NCBI RefSeq assembly: GCF_044784365.2
Contig: NZ_CP173065.2
Source of the DNA: Cetobacterium_A somerae
GTDB taxonomy: Bacteria; Fusobacteriota; Fusobacteriia; Fusobacteriales; Fusobacteriaceae
Length of the DNA: 64,000 nucleotides
Reading direction: 5' to 3' (one strand)
Each line of letters begins with the position of its first letter. The stretch's first letter is position 1. Below, piece by piece: positions 53,936 to 61,868 of this stretch. A model generated the notes under the pieces. That model had not been told where the DNA came from, did not search any database, and saw nothing but the letters and a program-made list of their open reading frames with translations. The translations under genes and the position numbers were made by a program.

Positions 53936-55276
53936 CTATTCAACCTTAGTTGTGTAATCTCCAAACTTGGTAATTTCGTGGAAGAACTTCAAGTTTACAG
54001 TTCCAACTGGTCCATTTCTTTGCTTTCCTATGATAACTTCTGTTATACCTTTTTGTTCAGACTCATCATTATAATAATCATCTCTATATAAAAATACAAC
54101 CATATCAGCATCTTGCTCAATTGCTCCTGATTCTCTTAAGTCTGATAGCATTGGTCTTCTATCAGCTCTTTGTTCTGGAGCACGAGAAAGCTGTGATAAT
54201 GCAATTATCGGTATATCTAACTCTCTAGCTATCCCTTTTAATGATCTTGAGATATCTGAGATTTCTTGCTGTCTGTTATCTGATTTTCCACTTGTTCCTT
54301 TTATAAGTTGCAAATAGTCAATTAAAATCATGTCTAATTTTCCAGCAGCTTTTAATCTTCTTGCTATAGATCTAATCTCTAAAACATTTACATTGGGAAC
54401 ATCTGCTATATTTATTTCAGCATTTGCCAATTTACCACTGGCAATTCCTAATTTTCCCCAATCATCTTCTCCTAAAAATCCATTTCTGATTTTTTGTAAT
54501 CCTATACCAGCTTCTATAGCTAAAAGTCTTTGTAATAATTGGGAACTCGACATCTCCAAACTAAATACTAAAACACCTTTTTCAGCTTTCATAGCTGCAT
54601 TTAAAGCTAAGTTTAGCGCAAAGGCTGTTTTTCCCATAGATGGTCTAGCAGCTAAAATTACTAAATCTGATGGATGAAATCCACTTGTCATTTCATCAAA
54701 ATGTTTGAATCCACTTGAGATTCCTGTTGTTACACCTTTATTTTGTAAAAGTTGTTCCAATCTTTCAAATTCATTTGTTACAACCTCTTTTAAACTAACA
54801 ATGTCTTTTGACTCTTTACTTTCAGCAACTTTAAATATCATTCCTTCAGCTTTATCTAATATAGTATCCACATCTTCATATCCTTCATAAGTCATTTCTA
54901 CTATTTTAGTTCCAATATCTCCAAGCTTTCTTAAAGTTGCCTTTTCCTTTATAATTCTTGCATAAGTCAAGATATTTGCTGCTGTTGGCACTTCTTCTAT
55001 AATTTCATAAAAGATAGCTTCTCCACCAATATCATCAAACTTATCTTTTCTTTTTAATCTATCCATAACTATAATTGGATCTATTGATTCCCCAGAACCA
55101 TATATCTCTTGCATAACTTCAAAAATCAATTTATGAGCCATTTTATAAAAATCACTTGAGGTAATAATTTCTATTACCTCACTAAAAATATCTGGCTTCA
55201 AAAAAATACCACCTAGAACCGACCTTTCAGCTTCTAAACTACTTGGAATTTTTCTAAGTTTTTCTATATCTTCCAT
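53936..55276 (-). CDS. dnaB: Replicative DNA helicase DnaB
   Basis: 446 aa. N-terminal primase-interacting domain (about 1-110): PSSLEAERSVLGGIFL. RecA-like helicase part: AARPSMGKTAFALNLA (Walker A), VFSLEMSSSQLLQRL, DMILIDYLQLI (Walker B) and SQLSRAPEQR. No intein. It sits 6 nt after rplI, the classic rplI-dnaB order. Confidence 0.97.
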   Translation of the reverse strand: MEDIEKLRKIPSSLEAERSVLGGIFLKPDIFSEVIEIITSSDFYKMAHKLIFEVMQEIYGSGESIDPIIVMDRLKRKDKFDDIGGEAIFYEIIEEVPTAANILTYARIIKEKATLRKLGDIGTKIVEMTYEGYEDVDTILDKAEGMIFKVAESKESKDIVSLKEVVTNEFERLEQLLQNKGVTTGISSGFKHFDEMTSGFHPSDLVILAARPSMGKTAFALNLALNAAMKAEKGVLVFSLEMSSSQLLQRLLAIEAGIGLQKIRNGFLGEDDWGKLGIASGKLANAEINIADVPNVNVLEIRSIARRLKAAGKLDMILIDYLQLIKGTSGKSDNRQQEISDISRSLKGIARELDIPIIALSQLSRAPEQRADRRPMLSDLRESGAIEQDADMVVFLYRDDYYNDESEQKGITEVIIGKQRNGPVGTVNLKFFHEITKFGDYTTKVE

Positions 55277-55282
55277 ATTTCA

Positions 55283-55729
55283 CTATCCTTTTATAACTAC
55301 TAAAACCTCAGCCTTTACATCTGTATGTAATTTAACAATTACTGTATGTTCTCCTAAGCTCTTAATAGTGCACTCTATTTTTTTTCTATCTATATCTAGT
55401 CCAAATTCTTTTTTTAATTCAGCAGAAATCTCTTTATTTGTTATTGCTCCAAATAGTTTTCCATTATCTCCTGTTTTTCCAACTATTGATAATTTTTTAC
55501 TCTCTAATAATGCTTTTACTTCAATCGCTTTTTTCTTTTCTTCTTCAGCTTTTTTAGCATCTCTTATTTTTTTATTCTCTATCTTTTTTAACTCCTCTGG
55601 AGTTGCTACAATTCCTTTATTATTTTTTAATAGGAAGTTTTTTGCATACCCTTCAGAAACACTTACAATCTCTCCTTTTCTTCCTTGTCCTGCCACATCC
55701 GCTGTTAAAATTACTTGTATTTTTGACAT
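55283..55729 (-). CDS. rplI: 50S ribosomal protein L9
   Basis: 148 aa. Opens MSKIQVILTADVAGQGRKGE with the N-domain AKNFLLKNNKGIVATPE, a long lysine-rich helix (about 50-80), and the C-domain GKLFGAITNKEISAELKK. Ribosomal component of the L1-stalk base. Between the YybS-like gene and dnaB. Confidence 0.97.
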   Translation of the reverse strand: MSKIQVILTADVAGQGRKGEIVSVSEGYAKNFLLKNNKGIVATPEELKKIENKKIRDAKKAEEEKKKAIEVKALLESKKLSIVGKTGDNGKLFGAITNKEISAELKKEFGLDIDRKKIECTIKSLGEHTVIVKLHTDVKAEVLVVIKG

Positions 55730-55749
55730 AAAAACTCCTCCTAATTATT

Positions 55750-56547
55750 TTATGATTTTACTATTTTAATTTTTATTCCACTAGCTAATGCTCCAAAAAT
55801 AAATGCAAATTCTGGAGATATTAAAGCTAAAAATACACCTACTGTAAAACATAAAGATTGTTTTTTTACTTTTTCATTTAATATACTTGCAACAATCTTC
55901 ATAAAATACATTATGTAAACTATTTTTAAAACTTCTAATATATTACTTGTTAAATTTCCTCCAAAAGAAGTATATTTCTCTATAAAAAATACAACTATAT
56001 AAGGAATTAACCATAAATATGAAGCTTCCCACTTAAAGAAATCTTCTTTATTTAAAAAGTAATATGTTAAAAATACTGTCATATTTAAATACGCAAATAC
56101 TAAATATGTAAAATTATCTTTAATATACTTAAATGCCATATCTACTTCATATTGAGTAAATGTTGTTTTTTGTAAATATAAACTTTTTAATTGTTCAAAT
56201 CCTATATTTAACCCAACTCTATTAAAATATATGTATATACAAACTCCAATACCTATCAATAAGCTTGTTATAAATATTCTATCAAAATATTGTGTTTTTC
56301 TGTCATATCTTTTTAATATATAGTAAAGAACTTCTATTGAAACAAAAACTCCAATATAAGTTACTAAAAAATGTATATCTATCCAACCTATAGCAACTAA
56401 AGCAACTACATTGGCTATAATTTTAGTTTTTAAATCTGCATTTTCTAATTTTTTGATTTTATAATATGGTAAAATCCAACTTAAAAAAGGCATCGAGGTA
56501 GAAACTAAAAATAATGCTGCTATTATTATTCCTGTTATTAAAAACAT
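55750..56547 (-). CDS. YybS-like (DUF2232) membrane protein
   Basis: 265 aa, about eight membrane segments. Weak sequence recognition; the call leans on gene order, since YybS/DUF2232 proteins precede rplI and dnaB in Firmicutes. The C-terminal CFTVGVFLALISPEFAFIFGALASGI resembles YybS ends. In Bacillus a gdpP gene lies between yybS and rplI; it is absent here. Function unknown. Confidence 0.6.
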   Translation of the reverse strand: MFLITGIIIAALFLVSTSMPFLSWILPYYKIKKLENADLKTKIIANVVALVAIGWIDIHFLVTYIGVFVSIEVLYYILKRYDRKTQYFDRIFITSLLIGIGVCIYIYFNRVGLNIGFEQLKSLYLQKTTFTQYEVDMAFKYIKDNFTYLVFAYLNMTVFLTYYFLNKEDFFKWEASYLWLIPYIVVFFIEKYTSFGGNLTSNILEVLKIVYIMYFMKIVASILNEKVKKQSLCFTVGVFLALISPEFAFIFGALASGIKIKIVKS

Positions 56548-56604
56548 TAATCCTCCTAAAACTTTATCAGGATAATTATACCATAAAGGTAGAGTTTTGT
56601 TAAG

Positions 56605-58062
56605 CTATATTATTTCTCCTCCAAAAAAATCTATTATTTTTTTAGAAAAATCCTCAGTTTCTCCTCTATCTTTATTTTTATTAACCTCTTGCAATTCATA
56701 TTTTATCATAATTTTTGACTTAAGAACTTTTCTTGCTACATCTAAGAACAATGTTCTATAAGGTTCTGTTTCCATCATATTTTTTGCAAATCCCTGATCT
56801 TCTGGAAACCCAATAGTTAAAGTGTTGTTTGAAAAATCTTTAAAATATGCTTTAATTAAAAATGCTCCAAATGTCATTTTTACTTTTTTAGACTCTTCTA
56901 TTATTTTATTCCAAGATTTTTTTACTTCATCATAAGTTACTTTAGATACAATTTCTTGATTAACATCATTTTCTGAAATGTCTACTACATCCTTATCAAC
57001 TTCTTGAACTTTTTCTATAATTTTCTCAACTATAACCTCTTTTTCTTTTCTCTCTGTTAATCTATTTAAAATAACATATCCAATTAGACGTTTATCCTCT
57101 TCATAACGAAATTTCGATAAAATATCATAAATTGTGTCAATTATTTCTAGACCTTTTTCAGTTTCTAAATCACCTTTTATAATTCTATCTTTAGCTCTTT
57201 TGGCTAAATCTTTAAAAAATAACTCTATATCTATAGAATTTTTCCAGATATCTTCTAAAAGTTCAATTCCTTGAGACTGATTTTTATTCTCTATAGCTTC
57301 TATAAATAAATCTATAGTTTTCAAAGGAGTTATTCCTAATACATCCTCTGTTTTTTCAATTACAATATTTTTTTCCTCTGTATTTATCATAAGTCTTTCT
57401 AAAATTGATATTGAATCTCTCATGCTTCCACCAGAAGCTTCATAAATAGCGACTAAACTAGGTTCATCTATTTTATATCCTTCGCTATCTACTATATATA
57501 GTAATTTCTCTCTCATATCTCTATAATTAACACTTTTAAAATCATATCTCTGACATCTTGAGATGATAGTTGGTAAAATTTTATCAGGCTCTGTTGTAGC
57601 TAAAATAAATAGAACATGCTCTGGAGGTTCCTCTAAAGTTTTTAAAAGAGCATTAAAAGCTTCTTTAGTTAACATATGAACTTCATCTATTATGTAAACT
57701 TTTTTTCTTCCCTTAGTTGGGCTATAATTTATCTTTTCTTTTAATTGTCTTATTTCATCGATTCCTCTATTTGAAGCTGCATCTATTTCAATTAAATCTA
57801 AAAAATTTCCCATAGAAATCTCTTTACAATTTTCACATACGTTACAAGGTGTATCTGTTATACCATTTGTTAAACAGTTTACACCTTTTGCCATAAGTCT
57901 AGCTATAGATGTTTTTCCTACACCACGAGGTCCTGTAAATAAATAAGCGTGTGCTAACCTATTAGATTTCAATGAGTTTTTTAAAGTCTGAACAATCTCT
58001 TGCTCTCCTGCAATCTCTTCAAAACCTTTTGGTCTGTATTTTCTATATAATGTTACGTGCAT
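56605..58062 (-). CDS. dnaX: DNA polymerase III gamma/tau subunit
   Basis: 485 aa. Clamp-loader ATPase: LYRKYRPKGFEEIAGE, YLFTGPRGVGKTSIARLMAK (Walker A), the zinc module CLTNGITDTPCNVCENC, YIIDEVHML (Walker B) and FILATTEPDKILPTIISRCQ (sensor 1). C-terminal part (about 360-485) is the tau-like polymerase-binding region. AGGAGG lies before the ATG. It follows the NtrC-like regulator by 24 nt. Confidence 0.95.
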   Translation of the reverse strand: MHVTLYRKYRPKGFEEIAGEQEIVQTLKNSLKSNRLAHAYLFTGPRGVGKTSIARLMAKGVNCLTNGITDTPCNVCENCKEISMGNFLDLIEIDAASNRGIDEIRQLKEKINYSPTKGRKKVYIIDEVHMLTKEAFNALLKTLEEPPEHVLFILATTEPDKILPTIISRCQRYDFKSVNYRDMREKLLYIVDSEGYKIDEPSLVAIYEASGGSMRDSISILERLMINTEEKNIVIEKTEDVLGITPLKTIDLFIEAIENKNQSQGIELLEDIWKNSIDIELFFKDLAKRAKDRIIKGDLETEKGLEIIDTIYDILSKFRYEEDKRLIGYVILNRLTERKEKEVIVEKIIEKVQEVDKDVVDISENDVNQEIVSKVTYDEVKKSWNKIIEESKKVKMTFGAFLIKAYFKDFSNNTLTIGFPEDQGFAKNMMETEPYRTLFLDVARKVLKSKIMIKYELQEVNKNKDRGETEDFSKKIIDFFGGEII

Positions 58063-58086
58063 TTTTTCCTCCTAAGGCCTAGAGTT

Positions 58087-59478
58087 TTACTCTAAGCCAT
58101 AGTTATTCATCTTTGTTCTCAATGTATTTCTTGTTATTCCAAGTAGTTCAGCTGTTTCAACTTTTTTACCACTTGTTATCTCTAAAACCTGACGTATTAA
58201 CTCTTTTTCTACTTTTGATATTATTATCCCATAATAGTTATTTTGTTTATTATTTTTTAATCCTAGAAGCTCTCCCTCTATCCAATCAGTTAATACCCAA
58301 CTTTGGTTATCTCCTTTTCTTTTAGATATTTTATTTCCTGTTACATTTCCAGGTAATTCTTCAACTAGAATAGAGCTTCCTCTACAAAGAGCTACTGCTG
58401 ACTTTATAGCATTTTTTAATTCATTTACATTTCCTGGCCAATCGTATCTCATTATTTTTTTCATTGCAGGTTTACTTACACCTTTTACAGCTTTATGTAA
58501 CTCTTCATTACAACTAGATAAATAATGATCTATTATAAATGGAATATCATCTTTTCTCTCTCTTAGTGGTGGTATATTAATCTCTAATATTTTTAATTTA
58601 TTATACAATTCATCAATAAATAATTTTTTATTAATTAATTCTTCTAAATTTTCACTTGTAGTAGCTACTATTCTTATATCCATTTCGATAGGTTCAGATC
58701 CACCCATTCTAAAAAATTCTCCCTCTTGTAATAAATACAAAATCTTTGATTGCATATCTAAGCTTAAAGACTCTATATTTCCTAGGTGCAGCGTTCCTCC
58801 ATTAGCTTTTTCTAAATCTCCTATTTGTAAAAACGCTGCTCCTTCAAAGGCTCCTTTTTCATAACCAAATAACTTTCTTTCTAGAAGATTATTCTGAAAA
58901 GATGTACAATTTACTGATAAAAATGGCTTTGTATTCCAATCACTAAATTGATGTATCGCTGTTGCCACACTACTTTTTCCAGTTCCTTTCTCTCCCACTA
59001 CTAAAACTGGAATTCTACTATTTGCAACTCTTCCAATCATCTTATATACTTCTACAATCTCTTTTGTTTGTCCTATTAATTTGTCTCCAGTATTTTTATT
59101 TCTGTCTACTCTTTCAGCTAAAAGTTTGTGATCTTTTACTGCTTTTTCTAAGATTTTATTAACATCTTTTGGACTAATTGGTTTTAAAATATAGTCATAA
59201 GCACCTGCTTTTATCACACCTGCAACTAATTTTAAGTTTGAAGTTTCTCCCATTATTATAATTACTGATCTTTTATGTGTTTCTGTAATTTTTTTAACAA
59301 GGTTAACTAATGCGTCTTGTTGTAAATTTGTTTCATCAATTACAACAGCCTCATATTTTCTCTCTTTTAATAGCTCCATAAAAGAACTAATATTTTCTGC
59401 AAACCTTAATTCATTTTCAAAATTACTTTCTAACTCATCTTTTAATTCATTTTCTAATCTAAATCCTAAAAGAGTCAA
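58087..59478 (-). CDS. Degenerate NtrC-like regulator (receiver-like + AAA+ + Fis HTH)
   Basis: 463 aa. Residues about 1-115 resemble a receiver with Asp48 and Lys99 but lack the acidic pair near the N-terminus. AAA+ domain (about 133-370): Walker A GEKGTGKSS (162-170) is intact; the GAFTGA loop reads GAFEGA (209-214); Walker B reads TLHLGN where TLFLDE is normal, so both acids are lost; the arginine FFRMGG is kept. A Fis-type HTH (about 420-463) ends ELLGITRNTLRTKM. It probably binds DNA but cannot drive sigma-54 open complexes in the usual way. TTG start at 59478, with GGTG 7 nt before it; an in-frame TGA lies just upstream. It lies between tonB and dnaX. Confidence 0.82.
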   Translation of the reverse strand: MTLLGFRLENELKDELESNFENELRFAENISSFMELLKERKYEAVVIDETNLQQDALVNLVKKITETHKRSVIIIMGETSNLKLVAGVIKAGAYDYILKPISPKDVNKILEKAVKDHKLLAERVDRNKNTGDKLIGQTKEIVEVYKMIGRVANSRIPVLVVGEKGTGKSSVATAIHQFSDWNTKPFLSVNCTSFQNNLLERKLFGYEKGAFEGAAFLQIGDLEKANGGTLHLGNIESLSLDMQSKILYLLQEGEFFRMGGSEPIEMDIRIVATTSENLEELINKKLFIDELYNKLKILEINIPPLRERKDDIPFIIDHYLSSCNEELHKAVKGVSKPAMKKIMRYDWPGNVNELKNAIKSAVALCRGSSILVEELPGNVTGNKISKRKGDNQSWVLTDWIEGELLGLKNNKQNNYYGIIISKVEKELIRQVLEITSGKKVETAELLGITRNTLRTKMNNYGLE

Positions 59479-59511
59479 ATCTCTTCACCATCCTCTAATT
59501 TTTACTTCTAT

Positions 59512-60423
59512 TTATGAAGCTCCTAAAAGTTTAAAACTATATTCTAAATTAACATTCCCTTTTATATTTAATCCATTTTTTGTTAAATAGATTCTCCAAG
59601 TTCTTGCAATTTCTTCTATAGCCATATTTATTTCTGGAACTCCACTACCCTTTTCTATAAATACTGATGTAACTTTACCTGTTTCATCTATTTGTATTTT
59701 TAATAATACTTTACCTTGCATACCTCTTAGCTGAGCAGCTTCTGGATATCTAGGTTCTCTATTTCCTTGATCCCATTTAGCAACTACATCTCCATCTTCT
59801 ACTCCTAATCTATAACCACTTGGAAGTCCATCAGCTCCGTTTTTTTCTACCATAGTTTTAAATCCTAGCTCCTCTTCTCCCTCTCCTTGAAAAGCTAAAT
59901 CTTTACTACTTTCATCTAACTGATAATCTACGCTTTTATCTAAAATTGTATCATCTTTAGATATTGTTATATCTTTAGTTGGATCTATTGAAGATTTTTT
60001 TTCAGCTTCTTGCAAATCTTTTTTATTTAATAACTCATTCTTTAAATCACTATTTATCTCTCTAGTTGAAGGTTTATCAATGGCTAAGAACTCTGTCTCT
60101 CTCTTTGAAATACTTTTTGCTAAATCATCTAATGAAAGTTTTTTAGTTTCTTTTATCTCTTGTTTTTGCTCTACTGGTTTAGGTTCCTCTTTTTTAACAA
60201 CTTTCTTTTCCTCTTTTTTCTCCTCTTTTATAGGAGTAACTTTTTTCTTTGGCTCTGGCTTTGTTGTTGTTCTTTTAGTATTTGTTTCAAGAGAAACTAA
60301 ACCAACCTTTAACTTTTTATCAACTATTTCATCTATTTTAATTCCAGGAATCAAAAATAAAATAAGAAGGTTTATGATTACCGATGCTATAAATATTTTT
60401 AAATCATTATTTTGTCTATTCAT
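59512..60423 (-). CDS. tonB: TonB-family energy transducer
   Basis: 303 aa. N-terminal membrane anchor (about 10-27, FIASVIINLLILFLIPGI), a long Lys/Glu/Pro-rich periplasmic spacer (about 45-200), and the C-terminal TonB domain (about 225-303): RYPEAAQLRGMQGKVLLKIQ and the YSFKLLG end. Carries proton-motive energy to outer-membrane receptors. 10 nt after exbD. Its presence shows an outer membrane. Confidence 0.9.
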   Translation of the reverse strand: MNRQNNDLKIFIASVIINLLILFLIPGIKIDEIVDKKLKVGLVSLETNTKRTTTKPEPKKKVTPIKEEKKEEKKVVKKEEPKPVEQKQEIKETKKLSLDDLAKSISKRETEFLAIDKPSTREINSDLKNELLNKKDLQEAEKKSSIDPTKDITISKDDTILDKSVDYQLDESSKDLAFQGEGEEELGFKTMVEKNGADGLPSGYRLGVEDGDVVAKWDQGNREPRYPEAAQLRGMQGKVLLKIQIDETGKVTSVFIEKGSGVPEINMAIEEIARTWRIYLTKNGLNIKGNVNLEYSFKLLGAS

Positions 60424-60433
60424 AGATTCGCAC

Positions 60434-60874
60434 CTACTTTCCAGGCGAAGCTGTATCTATATCTAAAGAAATAGCTCCTGCCTCTTTAGCTGCTGTCATC
60501 GTATCTACAATTATACCATGATTAACACTTTTGTCAGCACTAATGATAACATTTTTACCTTCTGATTCAATAAGCTTTTGTGCAAGTTCCTCTTTTAAAT
60601 CTTTTGCACTTACTTTTTCCCTCTTACTTTTTCCTTTATCCTTATAACTTATAAAAAATTCTTTATCTTTCGTTACAATAACTTGCAACTCATTAACTGG
60701 CTTAGTACTTTTTACCGTAGATGTAGGTAAATCTATTTTTATACTACTATTAACATCTTCAAAAGTTGTAGCAACTAAAAAGAATATTAGCAACAGAAAT
60801 ACTACGTCTATTAAGGGAGTTAATTCAAGTATTAAAGAATTACCTGATCTTCTTTTAATTCTATTAAGTTTCAT
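60434..60874 (-). CDS. exbD: Biopolymer transport protein ExbD
   Basis: 146 aa. One helix with the proton-path Asp in LTPLIDVVFLLLIFFLV, then a periplasmic domain with SADKSVNHGIIVDTMTAAKEAG. Forms the TonB motor with ExbB. 12 nt after exbB, before tonB. TolR is the alternative, but a tonB follows. Confidence 0.93.
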   Translation of the reverse strand: MKLNRIKRRSGNSLILELTPLIDVVFLLLIFFLVATTFEDVNSSIKIDLPTSTVKSTKPVNELQVIVTKDKEFFISYKDKGKSKREKVSAKDLKEELAQKLIESEGKNVIISADKSVNHGIIVDTMTAAKEAGAISLDIDTASPGK

Positions 60875-60886
60875 GCTCCCCCTCCT

Positions 60887-61498
60887 TTATTTTCTAAAGT
60901 AGTTTATTAACTCTGCACTACCCTTTTCCATATCATTAATCTGATCATCAATTTTTTTATTAAAATAGTTATATAAAATAATTGATGGAATAGCAACAAA
61001 TAATCCTCCTGCAGTTGTCAATAGAGCCTGAGATATTCCACTTGCTAATACAGATGCATCTCCTGTTCCATGTAATGATACAGCTTGGAATGCTTTTATC
61101 ATACCTGTAACTGTTCCTAATAAACCAATTAATGGTGTTGTATGAGCAACTACTGATAAAAGCCACATATTTCTTTCTAATTTTGGAACTTGAGCTAAAG
61201 CTACTTCTCTAGCTTTCTCTTCTAATGTCTCTACATTTGTACTTCTTGTTTTGTACCAATAGATTAAAACTTCCTTTATAACCTTAGCAGTTGAACTTTT
61301 TTGATTTCCTAAAGTTGTAATTGCCCCTTTAATATCGTTCTTTTCAATTGCACTACGTAATATAGGTCTTATTCTAGACATATCTATATTCTCATTTACT
61401 CTAAAATAAATTGCTCTTTCTATTATTACATACAACCCTAATATTGACATAAAAACTATAAAATACATAAGTATTCCACCATTAACTAACCAGTACAT
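60887..61498 (-). CDS. exbB: ExbB/TolQ/MotA proton channel protein
   Basis: 203 aa, three membrane helices (about 7-27, 110-135 and 150-175). The conserved block TPLIGLLGTVTGMIKAFQAV and the GISQALLTTAGGLFVAIPSI helix are typical. Proton channel of the TonB motor. AGGAGGT lies before its ATG. It follows the small secreted protein gene by 37 nt. Confidence 0.93.
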   Translation of the reverse strand: MYWLVNGGILMYFIVFMSILGLYVIIERAIYFRVNENIDMSRIRPILRSAIEKNDIKGAITTLGNQKSSTAKVIKEVLIYWYKTRSTNVETLEEKAREVALAQVPKLERNMWLLSVVAHTTPLIGLLGTVTGMIKAFQAVSLHGTGDASVLASGISQALLTTAGGLFVAIPSIILYNYFNKKIDDQINDMEKGSAELINYFRK

Positions 61499-61535
61499 TC
61501 TATAGACCTCCTAATCTTTTGTGTTGTAATTTTAA

Positions 61536-61868
61536 TTATAATGCTATTCCCAATGTAACTAATGCAACTACTCCTATTATGTACTTCCAAATTGGAGTTC
61601 CGCTATCAGTTTCAGTTAGACTCTTATTCATTGAATCGTTTGTTTCATTTATTTGAATAACTTGTTTTTGATCTTTAAACTTATCTGCAGTTATATTTTT
61701 ATCATCTATTTTTATAACTTTTTTTTCTAACTGTACATTACTTTCTTTTGGATAACTTTCTAGTTGCTCTTTATTTACACCAGTTACCTGCTTATCAATA
61801 ACTACATCCTCATTAGCAAAAACCCCTAAAGATAAAACCATTAAACCTGTAATAACTAATTTCTTCAT
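61536..61868 (-). CDS. Small unknown protein with signal peptide and C-terminal helix
   Basis: 110 aa. Signal peptide (1-18, MKKLVITGLMVLSLGVFA), a polar lysine-rich middle and a C-terminal helix (about 92-110, IWKYIIGVVALVTLGIAL), so probably periplasmic but tethered to the inner membrane. No family recognised. It overlaps the TPR gene by 4 nt (ATGA) and precedes exbB, suggesting a role in the TonB system or its envelope link. Function unknown. Confidence 0.7.
   Translation of the reverse strand: MKKLVITGLMVLSLGVFANEDVVIDKQVTGVNKEQLESYPKESNVQLEKKVIKIDDKNITADKFKDQKQVIQINETNDSMNKSLTETDSGTPIWKYIIGVVALVTLGIAL

Noticed and set aside
56605..56700. Possible dnaX frameshift site at an A7 run near the 3' end
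   Set aside because: It lies in the last codons, so a shift would not yield a useful gamma form; the A runs are common in this AT-rich DNA.
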